Assembly (NCBI RefSeq): GCF_001949145.1
Contig: NW_019091492.1
Span: forward strand, 482,543 to 546,491
Length of the DNA: 63,949 bases
Source: Acanthaster planci
Lineage: Eukaryota; Echinodermata; Asteroidea; Valvatida; Acanthasteridae
Reading direction: 5' to 3'
Part shown: positions 13,298 through 24,625 of the stretch, piece after piece
Layout: the number at the start of each line of letters is the position of its first letter
Position numbering within the stretch: the stretch's first letter is position 1
Notes under the pieces: model-generated
Told to the model about the DNA's origin: nothing
Database searches by the model: none
Seen by the model: the letters and a program-made list of their open reading frames with translations, nothing else
Position numbers and translations under genes: made by a program

Positions 13298-13473
13298 CAA
13301 ACTGATATATTCAACAATCTACTACTACTAGCTGGTTTGGACAAACTGATATATTCAACAATCTACTACTACTAGCTGGTTTGGACAAACTGATATATTC
13401 AACAATCTACTACTACTAGCTGGTTTGGACAAACTGATATATTCAACAATCTACTACTACTAGCTGGTTTGGA
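13298..13473. repeat. Tandem repeat, four copies of a 44-bp unit
   Basis: Copies start at 13298, 13342, 13386 and 13430. The unit begins CAAACTGATATATTCAACAA and ends CTACTACTACTAGCTGGTTTGGA. By eye the copies are identical, which suggests very recent expansion, gene conversion or an assembly effect. Confidence 0.95.
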
Positions 13474-14590
13474 CAGAAGAGAAATGAAAGAATGAGGGAT
13501 TTTCTCCTATGCTACAACTTACACCATTTCTTGATGTCATCAAAAAGATGGTTGCAGAGATGAGCGAGATATTGATTCATGTATGTCCAAATATGGTGTC
13601 TGTAACCAGCCTTTAATGAATCTATTTTTCACGCTCAACCAAACATCTGTCTTTCTGTCAGTGATAAGGTGACTAAGGATCTGCATCACAAGATCAAGAC
13701 AATATTGTCAGAGGACCTTTAGCTGCCCTCAAATGTTATCAAATACATCAGAGATGGGCCACAAGTTGGAAAGTAAGTCATAGGTTCCTATGAATACACT
13801 GTATCTACAAATGTACTAGACTACTGGCCCATGAAGACAATTTCCACCCAAAACAAAGTCCAAAGTGGTGTGTCATGGCAAGGGAAAAGCAGACAGATTC
13901 CAGAAATGAATCATTGCCACATTTTGCAGGATGACAGATACTGTATACCGCTTCTATGGCCATGTCTGACATGGACTCAGGTGGCTTCAGTGACATCAGC
14001 AAGATAATGCACAAGGAGCATGGAAAAGGAAAACAAAGTGGAATTCAGAGTACATGGACATGGCCCTGGCTTCATTCTGAAAGAGATGTAGGAAATGTGA
14101 GAAGAAAACGAAGTAAGATGGAATATTCAGACCCAAGGAAATGTTAAGATTAATTGTATGACTGCCACATTACAAAAAAGATCAATGTGACAGCTTGAAG
14201 TCGTCGAGTTCATTTTAGATGGATTCCATTTTAAGCTTGTAGAATGTGGTGTTAGAATCTCACAACCTTGGGACATTCTAATAGAATGCTCACATCCAAA
14301 GCATATCTTCAAAACCTGTCCCAAGTCCTTCTCAAGGGAAAAGACTCATATCCTACTACATTTATCAAAGTCACAGACAGCGTGACAGATGACACAAAAG
14401 ATTATGCAGAAAAATTAGCAAAACCACGTACCTTGTGCGATCACACTGAATTGAGCAATCAGTCAACTTTGAGTTTTAACAATATTTTTTCATAAAGTAT
14501 TTAAAATCAGTCCTTCTAAACTACCTTACATGTCCATGCACAAGTCACAGATCCAAACCAAATAAGCAGGAGGACAACTAGGAACAAGGA

Positions 14591-14685
14591 TAGGACTGGT
14601 GCATGGTATGATTTGTCTTGATCTCAAGAAAGCATTTGGCACAGTGGATCATGAGCTGCATTTGAAAAATTGCAAGCTAGACTAG
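14591..14685 (+). pseudogene. Reverse transcriptase fragment A (LINE)
   Basis: The frame reads GMICLDLKKAFGTVDHELH, an RT motif with the LDLxKAFDTVDH signature of non-LTR elements in which D is changed to G. It breaks off within about 30 codons. Fragment B, from a different RT lineage, begins about 50 bp further on. Confidence 0.7.
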
Positions 14686-14728
14686 TTAAGATGTTTGTTC
14701 ATAAACTGGTGTTTGTGTTCGTAAACTG

Positions 14729-15379
14729 GTGACTGGCTCCAGTAAGAAAATGTGCATTCTTGACCCGATTCCCACTAATCTGTTTGTCGATTGTTTGGAC
14801 TCCTTTTCGCCATTTGTTACTAAATTGATTAATCTTTCACTAAAGAGTGGGGAATTTCCAGCGGCTCGGAAATTAGCTGTTGTTCTCCCTTTATTAAAAA
14901 AAACCTGGACTTGAGGGCAAAGTAGAGAATTTTCGACCTGTGTGTAATTTACAGTTTATTTCGAAGCTGCTGGAAAGGGCCGTTGCTGATCAATTGCAGT
15001 CTCATCTGACGGGGAATAATCTATATCCAGTTATGCAGTCATCTAATCGTAAATTTCACAGTACTGAAACTGCTTTATTGAAAGTTCAAAATGATTTGTT
15101 GATGGCCATGAACAGGAAACACATTACACTTCTGGTGTTATTGGATCTGAGTGCAGCTTTCGACACATTAGATCATGATGTTCTTTCGAGTTTACTACAG
15201 TCACGTTTTGGAATTATTGGCATTGCCCTCAACTGGTTTAACTCATATTTGAGTGGTAGATCTCAAAGGGTTTTGTTCAATGGTAAACTATCTAGTAAAC
15301 ATAATCTCGAATGGGGTGTTCCTCAAGGGTCATGTTTAGGTCCTTTATTGTTTATCTTGTACACTAATCGATGTACCTA
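14729..15379 (+). pseudogene. Reverse transcriptase fragment B (CR1/Rex/Jockey-type LINE)
   Basis: This is a plus-strand RT segment with LDPIPTNLFVDCLDS, then FRPVCNLQFISKLLERAV, FHSTETALLKVQNDLL, LLDLSAAFDTLDHDVLSSLL (RT motif with catalytic D) and WGVPQGSCLGPLLFILYT. One shift lies in the A-run near 14896..14903; otherwise the frame is open to 15379. Similarity stops right after GPLLFILYT, just before the position of the catalytic F/YxDD motif, so the copy cannot be active. Its mild decay contrasts with the LINE at 3.5-4.8 kb. Confidence 0.88.
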
Positions 15380-15824
15380 ATTAGCATAGAAATTGAGGTG
15401 GGTGTTTGAAAAATAGTAATTAACAATAATTAAATACATTTTATTCATTTTTTTCACCATTTGTACTGTTACTGACATATCCAGGCACAACATAAAGAAG
15501 AAAATGGCTGTTCGTTCGGGAGGTCCGCATGAACCCTTTAAAGTCTTGGTGTTCCTTTAAACTCTTTTCTTGTTTCTTTTTACAATTTCCATGTTAGTTT
15601 TATTTTTGCGTGATGTATCATAAATCTCTTCCCTTTTTTCTACATTTATACTTGTAAATTATTTACATAGGTCTATGTTAAATGCATTTCATTTTTATAC
15701 GGTGTAATGCAATGCTTGGTGTATTCGGAATAGTTCAGCCTGTGGCTGCATGTTTAATGTTTTTAATCATCAAATGACAATAACGATGATATTAAAAGTA
15801 TAGAAAGTGAAACTTGAGGTGTTT

Positions 15825-16275
15825 GCCAAGGGCTGTTAATTGCCCCTTTAAGTACATTTGTACACACCGGTAGTTTCAGCCCTGCAAGTAGTGGTGCATG
15901 TGGTTCATTTTAGAGTTTTTGCCAAGGGCTGTTCCTTGCCCCTTTAAGTACACACCGGTAGTTTCAGCCCTGCAAGTAGTGGTACATGTTGTTCATTTTA
16001 GAGTTTTTGCCAAGGGCTGTTACTTGCCCCTTTAAGTACACAGCGGTATCTTCTGACCTGCAAGTAGCAGTACATGTAATTCATTTTAGAGTTTTTGCCA
16101 AGGGCTGTTACTTGCCCCTTTAAGTACACAGCGGTATCTTCTGACCTGCAAGTAGCAGTACATGTAATTCATTTTAGAGTTTTTGCCAAGGGCTGTTCCT
16201 TGCCCCTTTAAGTACACACAGGTAGTTTCAGTCCTGCAAGTAGTGGTACATGTACATGTAGTTCACTTCAGAGTT
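15825..16275. repeat. Tandem satellite, five copies of an 88-bp unit
   Basis: The word GCCAAGGGCTGTT starts at 15825, 15921, 16009, 16097 and 16185. The period is 88 bp, and the first copy is 8 bp longer because of an extra TTTGTACA-type stretch. Units contain TGCCCCTTTAAGTACACA and CCTGCAAGTAG. Copies 3 and 4 share CAGCGGTATCTTCTGACC, unlike copies 2 and 5. A related word occurs at 27744..27769. Confidence 0.93.
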
Positions 16276-17120
16276 TTAAAATTTAGTATATTTCAGAAAA
16301 CAGACACAAAAACAGAATGTATAAACATGGCAAATGTAGAAGGCTAGATTTAAGTCCATGTTTTTGAGAAGATTAAAAACAGAATTTTGTGCAAAGAATT
16401 TGGTAAGGGTTTAAGCAGATTTCATTTGGTTTTTAGTTTTCTGCATGGAGTACAGCCAAGAACTAGGTCATCAGTTGTCACCTCCTATCAGAGCCCAAAA
16501 GATGCTGCCATATCTTCAAAGCACACATAACAAGATCCATGTAGATTCATTGTGAAGGTCACACCTTCTGAAAGTATGCATAAATAATCACCCTGCGCTT
16601 TTGTTAAGTATGAACTTAATTCTGGGCATTCTTACGAGAGACCAAAATCCTCAGTCTAGATACTTTGATGTTCACTTGGCAGGACGCAGTCGTTGTAAGT
16701 GAGACCCAGCATATTTGTGCACTGTGCTCTTATTTTGGCTTATACTGATTTCCATTTGTTGTTTTGACATGTAAAGGAAGACAGGTGAAATGAGATGAAT
16801 GTTCCAACCCCTCCACAACCACACCAGCTTTGAAGATGTTATGGACCGAAATTAGGACAAATTCATCAGGAGATGTGCTCAAAACCAAGCTGTGACAGAA
16901 ACTATGTAAAAATTTCAATTTTGAAAATGACTGGTGGTAATTCTGCTTTTGCAAGCAGCTGCAAATCTTAATGGTAAGTTTGCAATTTTGAGGATGTTTC
17001 ATTCAAATGTAAAAAAGGAAAGGCTTTTTGGAATGTTAACTGTATTACAAGATTTAAGTGTGGAGATCTGGGGCTCACCTAAAATTAGATGTCGGGGAAG
17101 ATGGACCAAGTGGGTCATCA

Positions 17121-17984
17121 GGGCAACTGGTCCAGGTTTTTTTGTAGGTATTTTTGCTTTGTTGCCCTCTATTGATGAAACTAAGTCATTTGACCTTTGC
17201 CCTAGATATATGTTCTCTGCAAATTCAAGAAGTTCATGTGAATGCTCCGGGTTTACCCAGAATAATCGTGATTTTTCTTCTTTCCGCCGTTCACCAAAAG
17301 GGATTTTATTCATGATCCCTTTCTGCTTTAGTATCAGTGCCTAAGCAATTGTAGGCTTCAAAGGTATGAAAATTGACTGGTAAATGGCTTTCCGTGAAGC
17401 CAGGCATGCATCTGTCATGTGAGCACACATTTCCTTGTAAAATGTGCCTGACATTGGAGGATCAGAGGTTTTCGGCCCACTGGTATTTATTGCTGGGCAC
17501 TCAAACGGCATCTTTCTCAGATTAGAAGACCAATTACTGCTTCCAAAGAAGATTCTCAGGATAATTTCTGTAGTCTGATTTATTAAGTGTAAAGGCAATG
17601 CCTTTACAATATTTTGAGCAGTAAATCAAATCTAAAGTGCGACCTGAAATGAAGCGACATTATCAACATACAAAACCCTAAATTTTGGATTCATAATACT
17701 TGACCTTGTTTTGCCCGCAATTCTTTTGTTTAAGAAAACAAAATGGCTGCCTGTAGTTGTAATAAGGTTGAAAACTTAAAGTAAAATTTCAGTGTAAGTT
17801 TCAACTACAGCCAATTTTGTCAATAGCTTATTTCAAAGTAATGTATAAAGAAGTATATTCATAAGATATAAATGCAAGTTATACAAAAAAATATATAAAA
17901 CAAGTGATTTAATTCTACATGACAAACATTGGCCTACTGGACCACCACTTTTGGGGGCAACTGGTCTGCCTGGACCAGTTGCCC
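17121..17984. mobile_element. Possible TIR-bounded element next to the pogo relic
   Basis: GGGCAACTGGTCCAGG at 17121..17136 is an exact inverted match to 17969..17984. The right copy is half of a hairpin at 17954..17985. The 864-bp interval has no clear coding function, although minus-strand frames at 16999..17313 and 17341..17598 are open. It could be a non-autonomous element or the left part of the pogo element at 18.1-19.9 kb. Confidence 0.4.
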
Positions 17985-17985
17985 C
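17954..17985. repeat. Perfect 13-bp-arm hairpin
   Basis: GGGGCAACTGGTC is separated from GACCAGTTGCCCC by the six-base loop TGCCTG. It lies about 160 bp before the pogo transposase relic. Confidence 0.9.
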
Positions 17986-18144
17986 AATTGTGTAAACAGC
18001 ATTTTGTTATGATTTTGTTTGTTTCTATAAGAGCTTGAATTACATATTTCACTCTATTAAATTATCTTAAGGCGGAAATAATAGTATGAATTCTCTTTCA
18101 TCTTCCTTATCACAGGCTGGTTCAACCATACTGTGCCACAAAGT

Positions 18145-19872
18145 TTGGACAACAAAGTAAGTGGAAAGCAGATTTAATGAGTAGGGCTATTGCTGCAATC
18201 AAAAGTGCTGAGATAAAAAGTCTGCAACTAGCATCAAAGCAATTCATGTCCCCAAAACAACATTGGCCCGGAGACACAAGAATCTAGTTGATGAAGATGC
18301 GCCAGCAAACAAGCCAACAGATCTCACCAAAACTGAGGATGACCAACTAGCTCAATATGGTGCTTGGAAAGGGAAGCAGGTCAGTTTGGGGTCACCCCAA
18401 AGCTTGTTTGTGAAACAGCAGATGAAATTGCTGAGAGATCTGGTCAGCCACATCCCTTCAACAAGACTAAAAAGAGGGCTGGCTGTAACTGGCTTAAACA
18501 ATTTCAAAGGCAGCATCCGCAATTGGCCACGAGGAAGCCAGAGGCCCTCTCTGCTGCACATGCGTGAGCCATGAATGAGGTGGTCGTTGAGCGCTACTTT
18601 CAGTTGTTAAATGCCACCAGTCACTGACTTGCAACTCACCAACAAACCTGCACAAATCTTCACTGCAGATGAAACTGGCTTTTCATTTGTTCATAAACCA
18701 CCCTGGATCATTGGGCAGAAAGGCAAGAAGCAAGTACATTCAAAGACAGGAGCACAACATGGATTCAGCACTAGTCTGCTGGCATGTGCCAATGCCACTG
18801 GCAGTTTTATCCCCCCTTTCGTCATCTTCAAAGGATCACAATTTTCCCCAGCCTTGATGTACAATGCTCCACCAGGAACATTGTTTGGATGCTCAGAAAC
18901 ATCCTTCATGAACTCAAAGCTGTTCTTTCACTGGATCCAGTTTCTTGTACATCACATCCCCTGCCCATCCTGTACTGTTCATCATCGATGGCCATGCATC
19001 CCACGTCAACCTTCAAACAATTGAATTCACCAAAGTGAACCAAGTTGAAATGCTGTGCCTGCCACCCCATACAACAAACTGGTTGCAGCCACTTGACTGA
19101 CAAGTTTTTGGCTCTCAGAAGACGCACTATGACAGAGAATGCACCAACTACTTGAGACAGCACCCAGGGAAGGTCATCACATGATATGAGTTTTCAGAGC
19201 TGTTTTGCCAAGCCTACAGTCAAACAGCCACAATTGCAAATGCAGTGAGAGGTTTTGGGGCAACTGGGATCTTCCCCTTCAACCCTGCTGCCACACCAAA
19301 AGATACATTTGCACCTTCAAAGGCATGGGAATTGGTTGATGACACAGAAGAGTCAGAAGCAGAGGCAGAAGTAGAGGCAGAAACAGAAGGACCCAGACCA
19401 CCACCACCACAAGATCTTCCTGGGACTTCGGCAAGCAGTCAGCCAAGTGTGGCATTGCAACAGAAACAGTATCCCAAGGCAAGAAAGGAATGGGTTTGAA
19501 ATACTGCCCATGCTAACGGTTTTGTCAATGTAACTAAAAACAAAAAGCGCAGGCAAACAACTACATCTTGCGTCATGACAGGAGATGGAATGATTCAGGA
19601 AATGAGAATGAAACAGGCACAAGAGGAGAAGTGAACTCAAGAAAAAAAACAGAAAAAAAGAGAATGTGAAAGAAAAGCGACTGAGAAGAAGAAAATGAAA
19701 GAGGAAAAGAAAAAAACAAACACAAGTAAAGGGAAGGTGCAACCCAGTCACTAAGAAAGTGTGCCCAGTTCCAAGCTGCCCTCCTAGGCTTTTAGCTGAG
19801 GACTCAAACAGTAAAGATGAAGGTATGGAAATGGAAGAAGAGCATGACACTTTCTGTGCCAAGTGTAATGTG
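18145..19872 (+). pseudogene. pogo/Tigger-type DDE transposase relic
   Basis: This is a cut-and-paste transposase of the pogo branch of Tc1/mariner. In order: a psq-type HTH (WKADLMSRAIAAIKSAEIKS, then VPKTTLARRHKN after a shift near 18245), a CENP-B-type segment (HPFNKTKKRAGCNWLKQFQR, HPQLATRKPEA), and the DDE_1 core with ADETGF (D at 18668), FIIDGHASH (D at 18987) and PPHTTNWLQPLD (D at 19095). Then come AVRGFGATGIFPFNP and a Glu/Pro-rich tail ending HDTFCAKCNVF near 19878. Codons for all three catalytic Asp survive, but in different frames. A TGA at 19098 follows the third Asp directly, another TGA lies near 18567, and several shifts occur. Old and inactive. Confidence 0.9.
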
Positions 19873-19879
19873 TTTTGAA

Positions 19880-20939
19880 TGGCAGATGAGCCATGAGTGT
19901 CAGCTGGAGCTTCCTGTCAGCGACCCCCTGCCCGCCCCAGAGCAGCTTGAGATCTGCGCCCCCTCCAACTTTGCCGATGAAGGGCTAGACACCACCCTGG
20001 ATGAAGCTACCCAAGATTCGTTTCATCGCGGGTCAGGCGCTACCGCAACAGGGGCTGTTAGCACTACCAAGCCGGAGAATTCTGACTTGTGGACCCCCGA
20101 CTCCAATGCCGATACACTGCAGGCCCATCCCAATCTTGCTGTGAATAGGAAGGGAGCTGTGAAGAGGTTCTTTCCCCGGGACCCTGATGAAGAGGAGAAC
20201 GAACGCGACGCAGACAGGTTTCACCTGGAAGGTGAGCGTTACGTCTTAGTTAAAAATTTCCGGGGCAGTACTTACATCAACGTGAGTACTTCTGGAATAC
20301 GGACAAATCAAGGCTGATTGCTGAGAAGGCACAAACTTGACTGCTTCGCAGTGGAACATGCTGATGTCACACGCCAAAGCTATTACCGAAGCTGTACGCA
20401 GGAAGAGACTGTTCAAGAGACTCTCAAACAAATTTTAAGAAGTTTTGTGCTTAGTTTAATCGTTGGTTTTATTGTATTGTTTTTTGTATGTAGACGTGGA
20501 GGCCGATTGCGAACAGCGAGTTAAAACCCTGTCAGAAAAGATTCTTGTTAAATTAGTTGTGAACAAAATTGAAGAGCTGTCCTCGAAAGATCGTGTACCA
20601 TGTGAGGGGTGTGAAGTTGACTCTCCGAACCAGTGGGACCACGAATGCTTCTGGATCACCACAGAGCATGTTCTGGAGGAGTTTGCCTCCAATTACTATG
20701 TCACGGCGGTTCAACTCGTGCTTCCACACGAGGTAATTGAACTTTTTGATGCTGCCTCTTAGAAACTAGGGTGAGAAAAATTTATGTGTTGTGATTTGAA
20801 CGCAAAGGTTCGGTTGTTCATGGAAGATATCATGATGTATTTGATGGCCATTTCCAGGAACATTTTAAAATTGTACGCACAGAAGTATCAGCACTTGGAC
20901 TTCACCATTGCCCTAGAGCAGTGTCTGTTTGACCTGTAA
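19880..20939 (+). pseudogene. Broken PC4-like gene with Cys/His motif
   Basis: An open frame to about 20284 has an acidic, Pro-rich N-part, RFFPRDPDEEENERDADRF, then GERYVLVKNFRGSTYINV. This resembles the strands of the PC4 (transcriptional coactivator p15) single-stranded DNA-binding domain. The domain continues in a second frame (EYFWNTDKSRLIAEK) and a third (GTNLTASQWNMLMSHAKAIT) up to a stop at 20436, so there are two shifts at about 20284 and 20328. A further open frame, about 20490..20762, has EKILVKLVVNKIEELSS and CEGCEVDSPNQWDHEC, a CxxC...HxC cluster. A last one at 20790..20939 reads FMEDIMMYLMAISRNILK up to its stop. Base composition rises in GC from about 19.9 kb, marking a junction with the pogo relic. 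Similar PC4-plus-Cys/His proteins exist in marine invertebrates as I recall; function unknown. Confidence 0.6.
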
Positions 20940-23780
20940 ACTGTAGAATCGCTGATTAGAACTTTTTCCAAATGTTTGAAAACCAACAATTTGAGTCAGT
21001 TAATGGTTGTGTACGAAAATCTGTTCAAGTATTTTGTTCGTAATTGAAGATTCCCAAGTTTAAGTGTAAGTGTGTATTAGTTTAGAATTTTCATTAAGAT
21101 TAGGATGTATTAATGGCAGGATTGGTGCACAATTGATGTTTATAAAATTGGGAATTTGTAATAATCATTTTGTATTTAAGTTGACACACACGAAGTGTCG
21201 GTGTGTGCCTAAAATGTACACCATGGACTTGTATCTTGCTTGAAAAAAAAATGCCTAGTTGATACAAAGTTGTAATAGAATAGTTGTGAAGTTCGGTACT
21301 AGGTTTTCAATTTGTACGAATCAAATTTTTTTTATTAAATGAAGAAAGACAAAGACAAGCAGCTACTTATAAACTGTGTGGACCATCACACTTTGTTCTG
21401 TAAGGACTAATTCATAGCATGGAAAATAACATCAATTTTGTTCTGAAATGTAACTCCGTTACTGCGGAATTGCCCATATATTCGTAATCACCCAAAAGGG
21501 AGATTGTAGTATATCATACACATGTATGGTGCTTCTATATCTTAAATTAGCCTTTGAGTTTAAAAATTAAGCAGCATAGTGGTTGCCTTAGTTACTCAGG
21601 TTTGTTCCTCAACTTCTTCTCTTTTAGATTGCCTATTGTAGATGAGTTGGTGGAAGTGACACGAGAGATATGGTTCGGAATGTGTTGAACAGGTCAGTAA
21701 ATGTAAGTACGTATACATCTATGCCTATTTTTGCTTCTCTGTCAAAGGCAAAGTAAGTTGTGCAGGTTGTGTCAGGGCTTTGCAACCAAAGGACAAATCT
21801 GGGTCAGGTCCATTGCTAAACAGCAGGACTTAGCTTATGCGAATTGATACATATTTGCAGTCACTTTTGGTACAACCTATAAAGTCAAAATGATGAAATC
21901 AATACACCCTAAGTTTTAAAGATTTTTAAAACTAATTTACATGTATCTTGTGCCATAAATGTATCTCACTAACTTTTTTCATGCATTGGAACACATGGAC
22001 CTGTCTCTAACTTTTGGAGACACTTAGTGGCAACAAACTGCCAGCAAACAAACCATTTTACAGCACGGCTAAGCCAAGGTTCACATACCCACTGTGATAA
22101 AGACAATGAAAAAGGACTGATTTGTTTGTTGCCACCAATTGTCTTCAGAATTCCTTATTATTAATTGTTTTGCAGGATGATGACCCCTTCCGTTTAGATG
22201 GAGTTTTACATGAAGGGACTGAACAAGAGTAAGATGGCATTTGGGCAAACTGCATTATGTGCAGTAATCGAAGGTACAGCAAATATTATTTTAAATCAAA
22301 ATTAATATACATGTATTGTTCACACACAGCTAGAAAAGCTACTAACAGATCAATCAGTTGGCCTTATTTTTTTTAGCAGTACTAAAGTTGTAAAGTAGTA
22401 ACGATTAGTTGTTACTACTAGCATACATTCATTGACAGTATGTGATGCCATGTACAATATTGGCCACTCAACAAAAGATTTAAGAGACACTTGGTAGCAG
22501 AAAAGTTCTTTTTCATTCTCAATCACATTGAACATGCGCACTTAAGCTAAGACGTGGTGTAAACGATGGTAAAGGACATTTTTTTTGCTGCCACCAAAGT
22601 CCTTACAGTTTTTTCCCAAAATAAGTTGTAATTTTTTTTGTATAACATTTGCAGAAAGTGTCGTTGCATCACACAGTACAACAGTGTCTGCAGTAAGACA
22701 ACGAATTGCGAAGTACCTCAAGCTTAGTATTCCTACCGGAGATGAACCAAGAGCCCTGAGTAATTCAGCAGGTGTGCCCACCGGAAAACTGTGCGACCAG
22801 TGTAGTGCATCAGATGGCCTGTTTCCTGGCTGTTTCATATATTTCGTGATATTTAAGTAATTAGCATATAGGCTATTTTTTGTATTTGGTCATATTTGAA
22901 AGCTTTAACCCTTTTGTTGTTGAAGTAAAATATGTACATTGTTTCCTCTGGTTTATTTCCTCAGGTTGAAGCAATGAAGGCTGTTTAAAGTACGGTAATA
23001 ACAAAATAGCAAGTCTGATTGTTTTGGGGGGCATGGGTAAAATATTTTCAGCATTGCAAATGACTAGATTATTGTTGGGGCTGTTCAAGAAAGGTCTGTT
23101 TTCTAAAAAATTTGACAAAGCAATGCATAAGACAAATTTTTTTCAAAACGTGTACCATGTTTCCATTTTAGTTTTAAATTTTAAGCCAACTCAATTTGAA
23201 TTGTCAAGCATGCAACTTTTCATCAACTGATGTCTGTTTTTCTACCTCCCATAAATGCCATTACATGTACATCTAAAACGTATTTTACTAAGTCTTGCCT
23301 GGTTGAAAATGTTTTGTTTTGCCAAATATTCAGTTACATGGCTTATACTTCTTGTGTAATTGATGTTTCCCATTCTTGTCTTGTTCGTAAAAGTAACATT
23401 TTGAAACCTTTTAATTACTTTTATCCAGGGGGTGTAAACAAAGTCTACCTCGTTTCAACATCACGTTGATCGTGCTGGGTGCAATTGCAATGGTCCGTCC
23501 AAAGCCATTGAATTTACCAGAAATATTATTGGTACATAATATTTGGGCAGATCATCGTTTTCAGCAAAGTGTGGTAACGGGTTATTATAATGTGACGAAT
23601 GAGAGTTAGCTAAATAACACAATCATGATTTGTTGTAAACAGTCGCTTTAGTCAAAATGTATTTTACAGCCAGGCAGCGTGTTAAGGCATGTGAACATCT
23701 TTTTATCGGAAGGAAAAAAATCCATGACTCGTCCAATGCAGACCTCTTTTTTCTTTGATATTTGATGGATGAAAGATGTC
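20940..23780. other. No gene recognised; possible short exons
   Basis: Mostly AT-rich. Three short plus-strand stretches follow acceptor-like AG sites: about 21629..21689 (LPIVDELVEVTREIWFGM, then stop), 22176..22233 (DDDPFRLDGVLHEGTEQE, then stop) and 22653..22860 (VRQRIAKYLKLSIPTGDEPR and CDQCSASDG). They might be decayed exons continuing the upstream gene. I recognise no family. Confidence 0.3.
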
Positions 23781-23784
23781 TTAA

Positions 23785-23934
23785 TGCTGATGTCTTTTAC
23801 TGCTTGATATGCTGACGTCTTTTACTAGTCACAATGTGGATGCCTTTTACTTGTCAAAACGCTGACGTCTTTTTCTAGTCACACCACTGACGTCGTTTAC
23901 TTGTCAGGACGCTGACGTCTTTTGGCTTTGCATA
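23785..23934. repeat. 25-bp tandem repeat with TGACGTC in most units
   Basis: Units start at 23785, 23810, 23835, 23860, 23885 and 23910, an exact 25-bp period. Most contain TGACGTC or TGATGTC followed by TTTTACT. The block is followed to 24018 by more ACGTC words and ends at GCCCACTGGGAC, which looks like a transposon terminus. Confidence 0.9.
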
Positions 23935-24124
23935 TACAACCCAAAAAAGACATTAATTAGACGTCAATATTTGATGTCTTTAAGACGTCATAATGACGTC
24001 TTGTGCCCACTGGGACTCTACAATGTTTTGATGTAAAATAAAGAAGTACATGTAACTCTGAGTGTTGACAATTCAAGTTAAGGTACAGGTGCAGTGTTAC
24101 TGCACAGTGAACTCCCAGTGACAC

Positions 24125-24440
24125 ATGCTTCCAAACTATTCACAAAGACCCAAAAACGATGAGCTGAAATAGAGAAAGAATTGGCAGCAAGTGTTTGGCT
24201 GCTCAAAAGAATGTCACAACTACATGTAAATTATTGGCTGCACAATCAATGTGCAAACTGACCATCGTCCACTGGAAGCGATATTTGAAAAACGCCATAC
24301 ACGGCTCCAATGCGGTTACAGAAGATGCTGTTAACACTACACAAATATGACCTCAAGGTAAAATACATTAGAGGTAAAGATCTGCACGTAGCGGATGCAC
24401 TGGGCAGAAACTACCTGCAAGAAATGAAACCCATGACAAA
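24125..24440 (+). pseudogene. Ty3/gypsy RNase H relic
   Basis: Across frames it shows EIEKELAA (the RNase H start), then TDHRPLEAIFEKRH, then KYDLKVKYIRGKDLHVADAL followed by a GRNYLQE-like stretch. These are the classic end motifs of the RNase H domain of Ty3/gypsy pol. Stops and shifts separate them. No LTR, integrase or protease was found nearby, so only a fragment remains. Confidence 0.85.
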
Positions 24441-24540
24441 TGACGATGTTCCCATGTGCATGGTTAATTGTAAATGTCATTAACAGATTCTGCAATGTAT
24501 CCACAATTAAGTGAGCAAAGACAAGGGTGGAAAACCATAC

Positions 24541-24625
24541 AGCCGAAGTTAGTTAGCCAAAGTTAGTTAGCCAAAGTTAGTTAGCCGAAGTTAGTTAGCC
24601 GAAGTTAGTTAGCCGAAGGAGTTAG
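24541..24625. repeat. 14-bp tandem repeat, about six copies
   Basis: AGCCGAAGTTAGTT (or AGCCAAAGTTAGTT) starts at 24541, 24555, 24569, 24583 and 24597, with a partial sixth copy at 24611. It lies just after the gypsy relic. Confidence 0.95.

Noticed and set aside
13298-13473. CRISPR-like array
   Set aside because: Units are directly adjacent with no spacers, and the genome is animal.
19353-19862. 169-residue minus-strand frame rich in Phe, Leu and Ser
   Set aside because: It is the antisense of the Glu/Lys-rich tail of the pogo transposase.
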